Source: Alteromonas confluentis | GTDB lineage: Bacteria > Pseudomonadota > Gammaproteobacteria > Enterobacterales > Alteromonadaceae | Reading direction: 5' to 3' | DNA: 64,000 bases | Assembly (NCBI RefSeq): GCF_001757105.1 | Contig: NZ_MDHN01000004.1 | Span: 62,001-126,000 of the forward strand | Shown: in pieces, positions 1 through 8,078 of the stretch | Numbering within the stretch: position 1 is the stretch's first letter | Layout of the letters: every line of letters starts with the position of its first letter | Translations under genes and position numbers: made by a program | The notes under the pieces: model-generated | The model's input: the letters and a program-made list of their open reading frames with translations, nothing else | What the model was told of the DNA's origin: nothing | The model's database searches: none

Positions 1-64
1 GTTTGAGCATGTGAAGCTCTTGACGAAGTGCTTCATTTTCTTTGACGAGGTGACGATTAAACAT
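1..64 (-). CDS. N-terminal fragment of a protein running off the left edge
   Basis: A minus-strand ATG at 62-64 opens a frame that is still open at base 1, giving 21 residues beginning MFNRHLVKENEALRQEL. The GGAAAGACAG upstream is a plausible ribosome site. The charged heptad-like start (KENEALRQEL) resembles the coiled-coil leader in front of the PAS domain of some methyl-accepting chemotaxis proteins of Alteromonadales and Vibrionales. That identity is only a guess from 21 residues. Confidence 0.45.
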   Translation of the reverse strand, partial: MFNRHLVKENEALRQELHMLK

Positions 65-507
65 AGACTGTCTTTCCAACGAGTTATTTATTGATATTGA
101 ATTCGATTTCGCAGCGCACTTGCCTGAGCGCCAGGATAGTATTTGTATCGGCACTATCATCCGCTTTCTTAACCAGAAACCTAACCAAAATATGTTTCAA
201 TTTTAATATCTTGGCGCAATCCCTGACATTGTTTGGCACCCAGGCCAGGTACGACCACGGTTTTCTCTTTTAAAACCGCTCGTCAAATAGACGTTAGGCG
301 AATTATCGATATATGACGTTACCACCGTGGCAAAAAAGATGAAATGCAAAACTTAAGATATAAGTATGTCATTTCAAACCCTTTTAATTAATACAACTAA
401 AGCACAAGTTGTCGCATTACAGCGAGTAAAAGCAATGTCAATAGATCAAAATACATACACCCGGCGTAGCTATCTCATTCGCAAGTTAATACTGCAACGA
501 GGCAAAC
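65..507. other. Intergenic region between divergent genes
   Basis: This 440-base stretch should carry the promoters of the leftward gene at 64 and the rightward gene at 508. I see a small inverted repeat (CGGTTTT with AAAACCG, about 258-277) and another (ACAACT with AGTTGT, about 396-415). No convincing coding frame or terminator is visible. Confidence 0.4.
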
Positions 508-1248
508 ATGGCTAAAAAAGCAATTCTCTATCGCATGGTAACAAACGAGCATATTTGCCCTTTTGGCTTACGCTCAAAAGATTTGCTAGAACGAGAAGGC
601 TTTGAGATTGAGGATCATAAGCTGACCTCGCGCGAAGAAACCGACAGGTTTAAACAAGAGCATGGTGTAAAAACGACGCCACAAACATTTATCGACGGTA
701 AGCGTGTGGGAGGCTATGACGACCTCCAAGCCTTTTTCAACAAAGGAGACAGCGCCCAGTCTGGTACAACTTATACACCTGTACTCGCCATTTTTGCCGT
801 TGGATTATTGTTAGCGCTGGCTATGCAGCATGCGTTAATGGCGAATCTATTTAGCATTCGCACGCTATTGCTCTTCATCGCCTTTTCTATGACCCTATTA
901 GCCGTTCAGAAACTGCGAGATTTATTCAGTTTCACCAACTCTTTTATCACCTACGATTTGCTGGCTATGCGACATCTTCGCTACGCCTATATTTATCCCT
1001 TTCTTGAAGCATTTGCCGGTATTGGCATGGTAGCGATGTTGCCCGCAGTTCTCATTGCGCCAATCTCGCTTTTTATCGGTACCATCGGGGCGGTTTCCGT
1101 TGTTAAAGCGGTTTACATCGATAAGCGGGAACTCAAGTGTGCTTGCGTGGGCGGCGACAGTAATGTGCCGTTGGGTTTTGTATCACTTTCAGAGAATTTG
1201 TTCATGATAGGCGGCGCTTTACTCATGCTGTGGCTTTCTTATGTGTAA
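508..1248 (+). CDS. Glutaredoxin domain fused to a MauE/DoxX-like membrane domain
   Basis: The protein has 246 residues. Residues 1-80 are a glutaredoxin fold with the motif CPFG in place of the dithiol CPYC, so it has a single active-site cysteine, plus the TTPQTFIDG stretch typical of the glutathione site. After a short linker come four hydrophobic segments (about residues 88-245) of the MauE/DoxX type, with a CAC pair near residue 211. MauE-like proteins are linked to disulfide formation in periplasmic proteins; the fused thiol domain suggests a membrane thiol-disulfide relay. The role is inferred, and no methylamine genes lie nearby. The start is supported by GAGG seven bases upstream. 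Confidence 0.8.
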   Translation: MAKKAILYRMVTNEHICPFGLRSKDLLEREGFEIEDHKLTSREETDRFKQEHGVKTTPQTFIDGKRVGGYDDLQAFFNKGDSAQSGTTYTPVLAIFAVGLLLALAMQHALMANLFSIRTLLLFIAFSMTLLAVQKLRDLFSFTNSFITYDLLAMRHLRYAYIYPFLEAFAGIGMVAMLPAVLIAPISLFIGTIGAVSVVKAVYIDKRELKCACVGGDSNVPLGFVSLSENLFMIGGALLMLWLSYV

Positions 1249-1258
1249 AGCGCCCATG

Positions 1259-1285
1259 CGCCTTATCTGAGGTTCAGATAAGGCG
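1259..1285. terminator. Convergent hairpin between 508-1248 and the phytochrome gene
   Basis: A perfect 12-bp inverted repeat (CGCCTTATCTGA / TCAGATAAGGCG) with a 3-base loop sits between two converging genes. There is no clear T-run on either side, so it may be a stabilising hairpin rather than a strong terminator. Confidence 0.6.
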
Positions 1286-1292
1286 TGAAAGG

Positions 1293-3989
1293 TTATTCCG
1301 GCTTGTACATTTCCAGTACGGTTAGCAACTCTTCGGCATCAACCGGCTTAGAAACATAGTTGGAAAAGCCCGCCTTCAGGGCTTTAACCCTATCCGCCGT
1401 ATAGGCATAAGCAGTCAGTGCAACCGCATCGAAATTCCGAATATCTTCTCGTTGACTGCTTCTGATTTTCGCGATGTAACCCAAACCATCAAGTTCCGGC
1501 ATACCAATATCAGAAAGCACCAGATTAAACGCTTCTGGCGTTTCATTGAGTAACTTCCAGGCTACCAGACCATTTTTCGCCAGGGTGACAACTGCACCGT
1601 GACTTTCAAGGAACAGGCGAATGAATCTGCGGGCATCTTCTTCGTCTTCAGCAACCAGAATACGCAACCCACGAAGACGATCACTGCTTCCCGCTGCGCC
1701 TTCAACAATATTGGTTTGCGTTTCTTCCGGGCGTTTCGTAGCAACAGGGGCAATGGGTAAGGTCACATAAAATGTGGTTCCCAACCCTTCCCCATCGCTC
1801 ATTGCCCAAATACTACCGCCGTGCATTTCCACAATACTTTTAACAATCGATAACCCAAGGCCCAAGCCCTGTTTATTGTGTGAAACCTTACCTTGATAAA
1901 AGCGCTCGAAAACGTAATTTAATTGCTCTTCCGGGATACCTTTTCCGGTGTCACGCACGAAGAATTTATAATTAGAATGGTCGCGGGCCCCACTAATGGT
2001 GACAGAGCCGCCTTTAGGCGTGAATTTAAGGGCATTGGAGAGCAGGTTGTGTATCACCTGTTTGATGCGCACTTTATCTGCCAGAATGGTGGTATGCTCG
2101 TCTTTGAACACACTGGTTAAGTGAATGTTCTTCGCCCCGAAACCTGCCTCGAATTGCTTGGTTACGTCTTTAATCGCTTCGCTAATTGGCACTGTGTGCG
2201 TACTCAGCTTCATGGTGCCTGAGATGATTCGGGAAAGATCCAGAATATCATTAATTAACGCAGCCTGAGTACCCGCCGCCCGCTTCACCACATTCAGCGC
2301 TTCAACCAGACGCTCTTTATTCGACGTATCCATTAATGCCAGATCCGTCCACCCCATAATCGAGTTCAGTGGGGTACGTAGTTCATGGGAAATACTGGCG
2401 AGAAACTGATCTTTTGCTTTATCCAGTTCTTCTAATTTTGCCACCTGGCTATCCAGCGAATTTTTCATTCCCAGCGCATAAGGGATAAACAATTGCTCAA
2501 AGGCTTCAATGAGTAATTTATCGTCGGTAGTCCAGTCAACAGACTGATCCACCACTGTTTGCAGATACGTCTCGAATGAATCTCTCGGCGTTAGTGATTT
2601 AGGCTTATCACTATCGGTTTGCAATTTACCTGCCCAGCGTACGGTTTTGTCTACAGGCTCACGGAACCACATTGTGTAGTAACCATGGCGGCTCGAAACC
2701 GGAGATATAAACAAGCCGCGAACACCATTCAACTTAAAGTTTGCGATTATGTCGCTGGAGATCCGTGTCAGTGCGGTTACCTTCGATGGTCCAGACTTAT
2801 CGCTGGAATACTCATGAAACAGGTGGGAAATCGTTTCAAAGCTGGGCGTTTTCCCTACCAGATAATGGGAGTTAGGCGTGACCACCGCAATACCACATAC
2901 CCGCATGGTCGATAATAACAAGTCCTGCTCGTCTTTTAGTCCTTCCAGCGGATTACCTTTGGTGGTCAAGGCATTGATCGCCTGATTCAAATTTTGCTGA
3001 CGTTTCTGCAGCGATTCTCTTTTGACCTCTACGCTTTTTCCATGCAATTGATAAGTAAAAACCTGGCACAAGCTTTCGCAAATTAATCGACTACGCTGCT
3101 CTACATATTTCGGCTCGCGGTTATGGCAAGCAATGAGTCCCCAAAGACGATTTTCAAAAATCAGCGATACGGAGAAAGAGGCGCGAATGCCCATGTTACG
3201 CATATATTGTAAATGAACAGACGAAACCCCTCTTACCATAGAAAGTGACATATCAAGGGGCTTTCTTTCACTATCAGAGAGCGCGGGTAGTAAAGGTACT
3301 GGCGCTTCATCGGTATCGTATACACAACGAACCAGGTTCTTAACGTAAAGTGCACGAGCCTGAGAAGGAATATCTGAAGCGGGGAACCGTAAACCTTTGA
3401 ACGGTACCATATCGTCGGCGCAATCTTCACCGATGACTTCTCCACAATAGTCCTTATCAAACTTGTATACGCACACCCGGTCGAAATCGATAAAGCCGCG
3501 CATGGCCGACGCTATCTTATCTGCCACGGCTTCCACAGAGTTAAGTTCAAAAAGACTAGGCAGTAAGGGGCGGATATCGGTATCTGTTGGCGTCCATTTA
3601 GACGATACACTGCCAGTGAGCACCGGTGAGGGCTCGAGCTCAATAATGAGATAGACACCACTGGCGTAAATAACACTGCTGACCAATTGGTGCCATTCAC
3701 CATCGTGGTAAATTTGATTGCGAAACTTCCACTCGTACGAATGACGGCGACCTGCCGCTTCCGCCTTAGCATAAAGTTCGGTGAGAATATCTGTACTGTT
3801 GTCGGGCATTTCTACCAACTCAGACATCAGTGTTTCATTTGGCACGATGGGCGATGAAAAAATATCGCCGATGTTTGCACTCATCACGCGAACCAGCCCA
3901 GTTCCTGGCTCAATAGCCAGAAGATAGCCAAAGCTCTGTACTGACTCGATTAAATGAATCGCTTCGTCTTCACAATTTTTGATATTCAT
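1293..3989 (-). CDS. Bacteriophytochrome hybrid histidine kinase with C-terminal receiver
   Basis: 898 residues. The order is PAS (about 1-115), GAF (about 130-300) with PASDIP at 203-208, PHY with the tongue motif PRDSF, HisKA with SHELRTP, HATPase with GLGLGL, and a receiver domain at about 776-898 with phospho-acceptor Asp near 827 (LSDIGMP). Cys6 in NCEDEAIH aligns with the biliverdin-attaching cysteine of bacteriophytochromes. It should be a red/far-red light sensor kinase that can phosphorylate its own receiver. The start at 3989 is chosen over an upstream ATG (4028) because of the AGGGAAG upstream and because Cys6 then falls in the usual place. No heme oxygenase gene is adjacent, so biliverdin must come from elsewhere. 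Confidence 0.93.
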   Translation of the reverse strand: MNIKNCEDEAIHLIESVQSFGYLLAIEPGTGLVRVMSANIGDIFSSPIVPNETLMSELVEMPDNSTDILTELYAKAEAAGRRHSYEWKFRNQIYHDGEWHQLVSSVIYASGVYLIIELEPSPVLTGSVSSKWTPTDTDIRPLLPSLFELNSVEAVADKIASAMRGFIDFDRVCVYKFDKDYCGEVIGEDCADDMVPFKGLRFPASDIPSQARALYVKNLVRCVYDTDEAPVPLLPALSDSERKPLDMSLSMVRGVSSVHLQYMRNMGIRASFSVSLIFENRLWGLIACHNREPKYVEQRSRLICESLCQVFTYQLHGKSVEVKRESLQKRQQNLNQAINALTTKGNPLEGLKDEQDLLLSTMRVCGIAVVTPNSHYLVGKTPSFETISHLFHEYSSDKSGPSKVTALTRISSDIIANFKLNGVRGLFISPVSSRHGYYTMWFREPVDKTVRWAGKLQTDSDKPKSLTPRDSFETYLQTVVDQSVDWTTDDKLLIEAFEQLFIPYALGMKNSLDSQVAKLEELDKAKDQFLASISHELRTPLNSIMGWTDLALMDTSNKERLVEALNVVKRAAGTQAALINDILDLSRIISGTMKLSTHTVPISEAIKDVTKQFEAGFGAKNIHLTSVFKDEHTTILADKVRIKQVIHNLLSNALKFTPKGGSVTISGARDHSNYKFFVRDTGKGIPEEQLNYVFERFYQGKVSHNKQGLGLGLSIVKSIVEMHGGSIWAMSDGEGLGTTFYVTLPIAPVATKRPEETQTNIVEGAAGSSDRLRGLRILVAEDEEDARRFIRLFLESHGAVVTLAKNGLVAWKLLNETPEAFNLVLSDIGMPELDGLGYIAKIRSSQREDIRNFDAVALTAYAYTADRVKALKAGFSNYVSKPVDAEELLTVLEMYKPE

Positions 3990-4221
3990 GAAAAGTACTT
4001 CCCTGAAATTTAGCGCTCCATTATGCATTTTTTTACAAGTGTGGTCTGGAAAAAAGTAAAAAAAATAGACGAAAGTATAATTATTTAAACTAGTTGAACC
4101 CCAAGTTCTTTACTTTGCGAAATAACCTTTAAATTCAGATATATACACTTTAAAAAGTCAGAGTTTAAAACTGTTAGATTAAAAACCTGTCATGTTTTGG
4201 GGGTAGATAATTCAATCGGTC

Positions 4222-4248
4222 AAAAAAATTTAAATACGTCTATTTAAA
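4222..4248 (-). terminator. Rho-independent terminator of the GlxA-type regulator gene
   Basis: Read on the minus strand this is TTTAAATA, loop GACG, TATTTAAA, followed by a run of seven T. It lies about 40 bases after the stop of the regulator gene at 4289. The stem is AT-only, so it is weaker than usual. Confidence 0.65.
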
Positions 4249-4288
4249 AATATAAATATAAATTTATTTTTAACACTCGCATATTTAA

Positions 4289-5242
4289 TTAGATAAACCG
4301 AAATGCATTCCTATATGCAGAAGGCGAAACGGTATAATTACGAATAAAGGCCCGGCGAAAGCCATCGTAAGAGGAAAAACCCACTAACCCGGCAATGGCT
4401 TTCATTTCCCGCTCTGAACTGACCAACAGATCGCTGGCCACCTGCATGCGAAATTTCTCCACATAGGCTGCTGGATTAAGCCCCGTTTCATCAATAAAGA
4501 ACCGATGACATTGTCGTTCGCTTAGGCAAAGTTGTTCCGCAAGAAGAGAAACCGTGATATCGCGGCCGATATTGTCCCGAATCCAATCAATCACATTGCC
4601 CAGGCGATCTTGCCTGGGCGACTGAATATCAAGTAAGTCCGAGTACTGCTTCTGATTACCTGAACGTTTCATATAAACCACAAGGTGTTTAGCCACATAA
4701 TGAGCAACAGCCTTGCCGCAATCGGCTTCAATCAGGCTTAATGTTAAATCGATGCCAGAAGTCACACCGGCAGACGACCAATACTTCCCATCTCTGATAT
4801 AGAGTTTTGCGCTTTCTACCGTTAGTGCGGGAAATGCGCTTTTCAATTTTTCTGCGAAAGCCCAATGTGTGGCGACTTTCGTTCCCGAAGGCAATCCTGT
4901 TCGCGCAAGCAAATATGCTCCGGTACAGATAGAAACCACCCGCTCTGAGTGAGCCATCAGCTTTCTGAGCTTTTCTAAATCCGATTCGGTAATACTGTCA
5001 CTACGACTACCCGCGCCGCCAGGAATAATGAGGGAATGGCAGTTACCGATATCTTCAATAGACAGCTCGGGTATAATCTGCAGGCCGGCCTCACAAGTAA
5101 CAGCCTGAGTGCTGAAACCCACTACTTTCATTTCATAGCTATCGGGCTGACACTGATTCGCTTCAAAAAATGCAGACTGTGGGCCTGATAAATCCAGTAG
5201 TTCGACGCCCTCATAGGCAAGAATACAAATCGTTTTAGTCAT
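4289..5242 (-). CDS. GlxA-family regulator: DJ-1/PfpI domain plus AraC helix-turn-helix
   Basis: 317 residues. The N-terminal half (about 1-190) is a DJ-1/PfpI amidotransferase-like fold with the nucleophile-elbow cysteine in SICTGAYLLA. The C-terminal part (about 215-315) is an AraC DNA-binding domain with two helix-turn-helix units (ending in the SSYDGFRRAFIRNYTVSPSA region). Members sense small molecules and activate catabolic genes; the ligand here is unknown. It is monocistronic, ending in a terminator at 4222-4248, and diverges from the small membrane protein at 5464. Confidence 0.9.
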   Translation of the reverse strand: MTKTICILAYEGVELLDLSGPQSAFFEANQCQPDSYEMKVVGFSTQAVTCEAGLQIIPELSIEDIGNCHSLIIPGGAGSRSDSITESDLEKLRKLMAHSERVVSICTGAYLLARTGLPSGTKVATHWAFAEKLKSAFPALTVESAKLYIRDGKYWSSAGVTSGIDLTLSLIEADCGKAVAHYVAKHLVVYMKRSGNQKQYSDLLDIQSPRQDRLGNVIDWIRDNIGRDITVSLLAEQLCLSERQCHRFFIDETGLNPAAYVEKFRMQVASDLLVSSEREMKAIAGLVGFSSYDGFRRAFIRNYTVSPSAYRNAFRFI

Positions 5243-5463
5243 AATATTTGCTCAACATTTATTCAGGAGATGATTAATCTACTGCACTTAGCTATGTCAC
5301 ATATGACTACAAAACAACTAAAACTGCCATTATTCTCTCAGCCCTTTTCTTAGCTGACATCCATCAGATATTAGTCCTGCTCAACAAATTATTGCAGCAA
5401 CCTGTAATAAAAGTGATTCGCCTTGGACTAAGCACAATGAACAAGTTAATAAGGAGAGTGACC

Positions 5464-5721
5464 GTGAATGAATTTTTTACCCGACTTCAGGATGTATCCG
5501 CTGTAGAGCTTATTGTTATTTGTGCTGCTGTAGCAGTCTTGTGGTTCTTGCCCGCGATCTTAGCGATGATTTTTAACCGTAAACAAGCAAAGCTCATTGC
5601 GCTGGCTTGCATTCCCGCCGGCTTTTCAGTGATTGCCTGGACGGCCGTGCTTGTGTGGTCGGTTACAGGAAAGGCTGTAGAGAAATACTTACCCGCCAAA
5701 ATAAGAAAACAGTTAGCCTAA
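5464..5721 (+). CDS. Small membrane protein of the superinfection-immunity-like family
   Basis: 85 residues from a GTG start. AAGGAG seven bases before GTG 5464 decides the start over an upstream in-frame ATG (5437). Two hydrophobic segments (about residues 15-35 and 42-68), with WFLPAILAM and a tryptophan-bearing second helix, resemble the Imm_superinfect family first named from phage T4 Imm. Most chromosomal members are not phage genes and their function is unknown. No phage genes are near. Confidence 0.7.
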   Translation: MNEFFTRLQDVSAVELIVICAAVAVLWFLPAILAMIFNRKQAKLIALACIPAGFSVIAWTAVLVWSVTGKAVEKYLPAKIRKQLA

Positions 5722-5819
5722 GCGCTCTCGAATTGGAAAGCGGGTTGCGTTATTCCAATGCGCCTGCTCCATGAAGTATGTAGAACCGCGAATTCATCGA
5801 GATAAAAATGCAGTGTTAA

Positions 5820-5876
5820 CAGTGTGTATGAAAAAATACACACTGAGTGGGTAAATATTTCCATGCTTATTTACCC
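5820..5876. repeat. Two perfect inverted repeats upstream of the sigma-54 promoter
   Basis: The first is CAGTGTGTAT (5820-5829) with ATACACACTG (5836-5845). The second is GGGTAAATA (5849-5857) with TATTTACCC (5868-5876). A third, shorter one, GGTAAAATTACC, is at 5944-5955. They lie 30-165 bases upstream of the predicted start of the RNA at 5986, where sites for a sigma-54 activator would be expected; the first could instead end the preceding small gene, as it has no T-run. Confidence 0.55.
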
Positions 5877-5958
5877 GCAATATCCACCCTCGCTTCCATT
5901 AACATAAAAAACCCATAAAATTCATTAATTTAAAATAACAACGGGTAAAATTACCACT

Positions 5959-5976
5959 CTGGCACACAACTGGCAT
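5959..5976 (+). promoter_or_regulatory. Sigma-54 (RpoN) type -24/-12 promoter
   Basis: TCTGGCACACAACTGGCAT has GG at 5961-5962 and GC at 5973-5974, exactly ten bases apart, inside TGGCAC-N5-TGGCAT, close to the consensus TGGCACN5TTGCA. It predicts transcription from about 5986. No coding frame follows, so it should drive the non-coding RNA described next. Confidence 0.7.
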
Positions 5977-5985
5977 TAAAAGAAT

Positions 5986-6221
5986 CAGACAAGGAAATCA
6001 CTTTAGGAAAAGCAGACAGGATGTCAGCAGTACGAAGGATTGTTACCTAATTTAGCAGATCTGAATACTTCACAGAGGAATGTTCAGGTTGTGCAAAGAA
6101 CACTGATGACGTTGTGACGTTGAAAGTGAACTGTCTTCTTGGCAGTTAATCTCCCCTCTAGGCCTATCCCGGCCTTTCCAAAACCTCTGATTTCTCCCGC
6201 CACATGGCGGGAGCTTTTTTT
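5986..6221 (+). ncRNA. Candidate GGA-rich small RNA (CsrA/RsmA-binding type)
   Basis: From the predicted sigma-54 start to a strong terminator there are about 236 bases without a convincing reading frame. Five GGA motifs lie in the first 95 bases (5993, 6006, 6019, 6037, 6077). At least two can sit in hairpin loops: GACA-GGA-TGTC at 6015-6025, and the one at 6077 between GAATA and TGTTC. Later hairpins are AACTGTC/GGCAGTT and GGCC/GGCC. Presenting GGA in loops is the mark of CsrB/RsmY-type RNAs that titrate CsrA. Those are normally sigma-70 dependent, so sigma-54 control would be unusual. The RNA class is inference. Confidence 0.5.
6194..6221 (+). terminator. Rho-independent terminator of the candidate small RNA
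   Basis: CTCCCGCC, loop ACAT, GGCGGGAG, then C and seven T. A strong intrinsic terminator well away from any coding gene end. Confidence 0.9.
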
Positions 6222-6407
6222 CCAGGGTTTAAACAATCAATTTTACTGCCATAGACGAATATTCTGGTCAATAGGTATACAGTTTACTACGTTGATATGG
6301 TCTTCCATGTCGATCAATAAATCATCATGAACTAATGTTTATCTTACAGAACGACAGTTGTTGAATGTCATTGTTTCTGCTTCCATGTGTATTCCTAAAA
6401 GTGTTTT
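6222..6407 (+). other. Short non-coding stretch ending in its own terminator
   Basis: Between two strong plus-strand terminators there are 186 bases with no credible gene. Either a second small RNA starts here, or the terminator at 6408 catches read-through. I see only a weak promoter candidate (TTGATA about 6293, CAATAA 17 bases later). Confidence 0.35.
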
Positions 6408-6439
6408 GCCGGTGCCGTCAGGTCACCGGCTTTTTTTTT
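6408..6439 (+). terminator. Second strong rho-independent terminator
   Basis: GCCGGTG, nine-base loop, CACCGGC, then nine T. The long U-tail is of the kind used by Hfq-binding small RNAs. Confidence 0.85.
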
Positions 6440-6549
6440 ATGTTCGATTTATACGATTTCCCGGTGTTTGTTTATCCGTAACAATGAGCTGTTCTCAATA
6501 ATGATTCGTATTTACAATCACCAGTGAATAGTTAAATGAGAAGAGTATT

Positions 6550-7334
6550 ATGGAAAAAAGACAGCCAAGACAACCCGCCTGTCTAGTGGTAAAAGAAAAT
6601 CGTGAACTCACCCCTAACATGCGTCGCATTACCTTTTCTGGTGAAGCACTGAAGCAATATCCTGAAATAGAAACCTCTGCGTACGTCAAACTGATGTTTG
6701 ATTTCGATGGTAATCCACTAACATCCCCCCCGCATCTATGAAAGATGCACAGCTTCGTACCTACACCATTCGGGCAATTAATCAAAATGCCGGTGAAATG
6801 GATGTAGACATGGCAATACACGGTAATGGCAAACACAGCGGCCCTGCGTCCTATTGGGCTGCCTCTGCATTGGAAGGTGACACCATTGTCGTTGGCGGAC
6901 CGGGCAGTTCCAAAGGTTTAGCCGAGAGTTATGACTGGGTATTATTCGCTGGTGACATGACGTCGCTACCCGCTATCTCTACCTATCTGGAGAAACTCGC
7001 ACCAGAAACCGTGGGTTATGCAGTAATTAAAGTAACGACGGCAGACGACATTCAAGCTCTGGAAGCACCCGCAGGCGTATCGGTTATCTGGGTAACCGGC
7101 AATGACAACCTGATTGACGAAGTGGCAGCACTGTCGTGGCACCCTGGAAAACCCGGCATTTGGGTAGCGTGTGAATTTTCAGATATGCGCGGATTGCGTC
7201 AACTATTGGTGAAAGAACGCCATGTTGCCCATGAGCAGTTGTATATCAGTAGCTACTGGCGGGAAGGTCGCTCTGAAGACCAGCATAAAGTTGATAAACG
7301 TAAGGATGCAGAAGCATTTGAGGCAGGGAACTAG
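6550..7334 (+). pseudogene. Siderophore-interacting protein (ViuB/YqjH type), frameshifted at a C-run
   Basis: Two overlapping frames together make one FAD-binding siderophore-interacting ferric reductase. The first (6550-6741) has the beta-barrel start with MRRITFSG. The second (about 6735-7334) has RTYTIR, the flavin-binding GPASYWA, GGPGSS, the LFAGDMTSLPAI nucleotide-binding strand and the C-terminal YWREGRSEDQH. The break lies at seven consecutive C (around 6725-6731). One extra C would give an intact protein of 261 residues. The enzyme releases iron from ferric siderophores in the cytoplasm. It may be a real mutation, a phase-variable tract, -1 slippage or a sequencing error. Confidence 0.85.
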
Positions 7335-7341
7335 GCCCAGC

Positions 7342-7770
7342 CTACCTTCGCATCGTTCTTTCTTCGTCATCATTGGCCGCATGAATGTGGCCTTTGATAT
7401 CCACAAACGGCATTCCCCCTCCGCTGTGCAAATCTTCAAGATAATCCGTAACGTAAATAATGCCTGCCAAATTATGACAAACGGTAAGCGGCACTGCATT
7501 TAGATGAAAATTAAAGCGGTTCAACCATTCAGCAATACGCCGACTGTCACCATCTGACAACGCAAACAGCAAATGATACATCCGTACCAATGCCAGTTGA
7601 ATTTCTGCTTCGTTGGAGTTTTCTGCAAACCCCACATATAAACTCTGGGTTAGCGCATTTTCCGACACACCCAGTAAATTCGCAGCCTCTGGCGGTGTCA
7701 AACCTATCGCTTCATAGGCCATTACATAGGCTTTCATTAAAACGGCTGGTGATGTTCCCGTTGCATGCAT
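7342..7770 (-). CDS. Orphan MbcA/ParS/Xre-like antitoxin-type protein
   Basis: 142 residues. The N-terminal part holds a helix-turn-helix-like stretch (LTPPEAANLLGVSENAL), and residues about 90-125 (WLNRFNFHLNAVPL with a following helix) match the toxin-binding domain of the MbcA/ParS/Xre antitoxin family (DUF2384). AGGAG eight bases before the ATG supports the start. No RES-domain toxin gene adjoins it, so it may be a free-standing regulator. It converges with the siderophore-interacting gene, seven bases apart. The family call is from motif resemblance. Confidence 0.55.
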   Translation of the reverse strand: MHATGTSPAVLMKAYVMAYEAIGLTPPEAANLLGVSENALTQSLYVGFAENSNEAEIQLALVRMYHLLFALSDGDSRRIAEWLNRFNFHLNAVPLTVCHNLAGIIYVTDYLEDLHSGGGMPFVDIKGHIHAANDDEERTMRR

Positions 7771-8078
7771 AGCGATTGCTCCTGTAATTGGGACCTGTAT
7801 GCTCCTGTTGTTGCGAGAACCATTCCAGTTATTACAGTTTAGTTAAATTTATCCATTTAACCGCTGAAAATAAGGAAAAAATTGCCCAAACTTTCCAGAA
7901 CATCAATTCTGGCAACAGGGAAAATGGCTTTTTGCTGCATAAACATCAACTTTAGCAACAACATGGTTTGTTCAGAGAATAGAAAGTCTTAGGTAAATAG
8001 AGGGTCGCAAGTTATTTCACGACCCACTTTATTTGAGCTGAAACCGGCATGGCAAGAACACCATACCAGTTTCTTCGT
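7771..8078. other. Intergenic region with one weak hairpin
   Basis: Holds the upstream region of the antitoxin-like gene and the downstream end of the CBS gene. A GGGTCG / CGACCC hairpin lies at about 8001-8025, possibly the end of the leftward CBS transcript, but without a clean T-run. Nothing else is apparent. Confidence 0.4.

Noticed and set aside
91..273. 60-codon plus-strand frame near the left edge
   Set aside because: No ribosome site and no similarity; it lies in a divergent promoter region.
5464..5721. Evidence of a prophage
   Set aside because: The immunity-like protein is a lone chromosomal gene; no phage structural, integrase or attachment features are present.
5986..6221. Qrr quorum-sensing small RNA
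   Set aside because: Sigma-54 promoter and a short ACGTTG-type stretch recall Qrr, but the RNA is about twice as long and lacks the recognisable Qrr core.
6139..6330. 63-codon plus-strand frame
   Set aside because: It runs straight through a strong terminator and has no ribosome site.
6738..7334. Separate small gene after the first siderophore-interacting fragment
   Set aside because: Both fragments are consecutive parts of one conserved protein, and the second lacks its own ribosome site.
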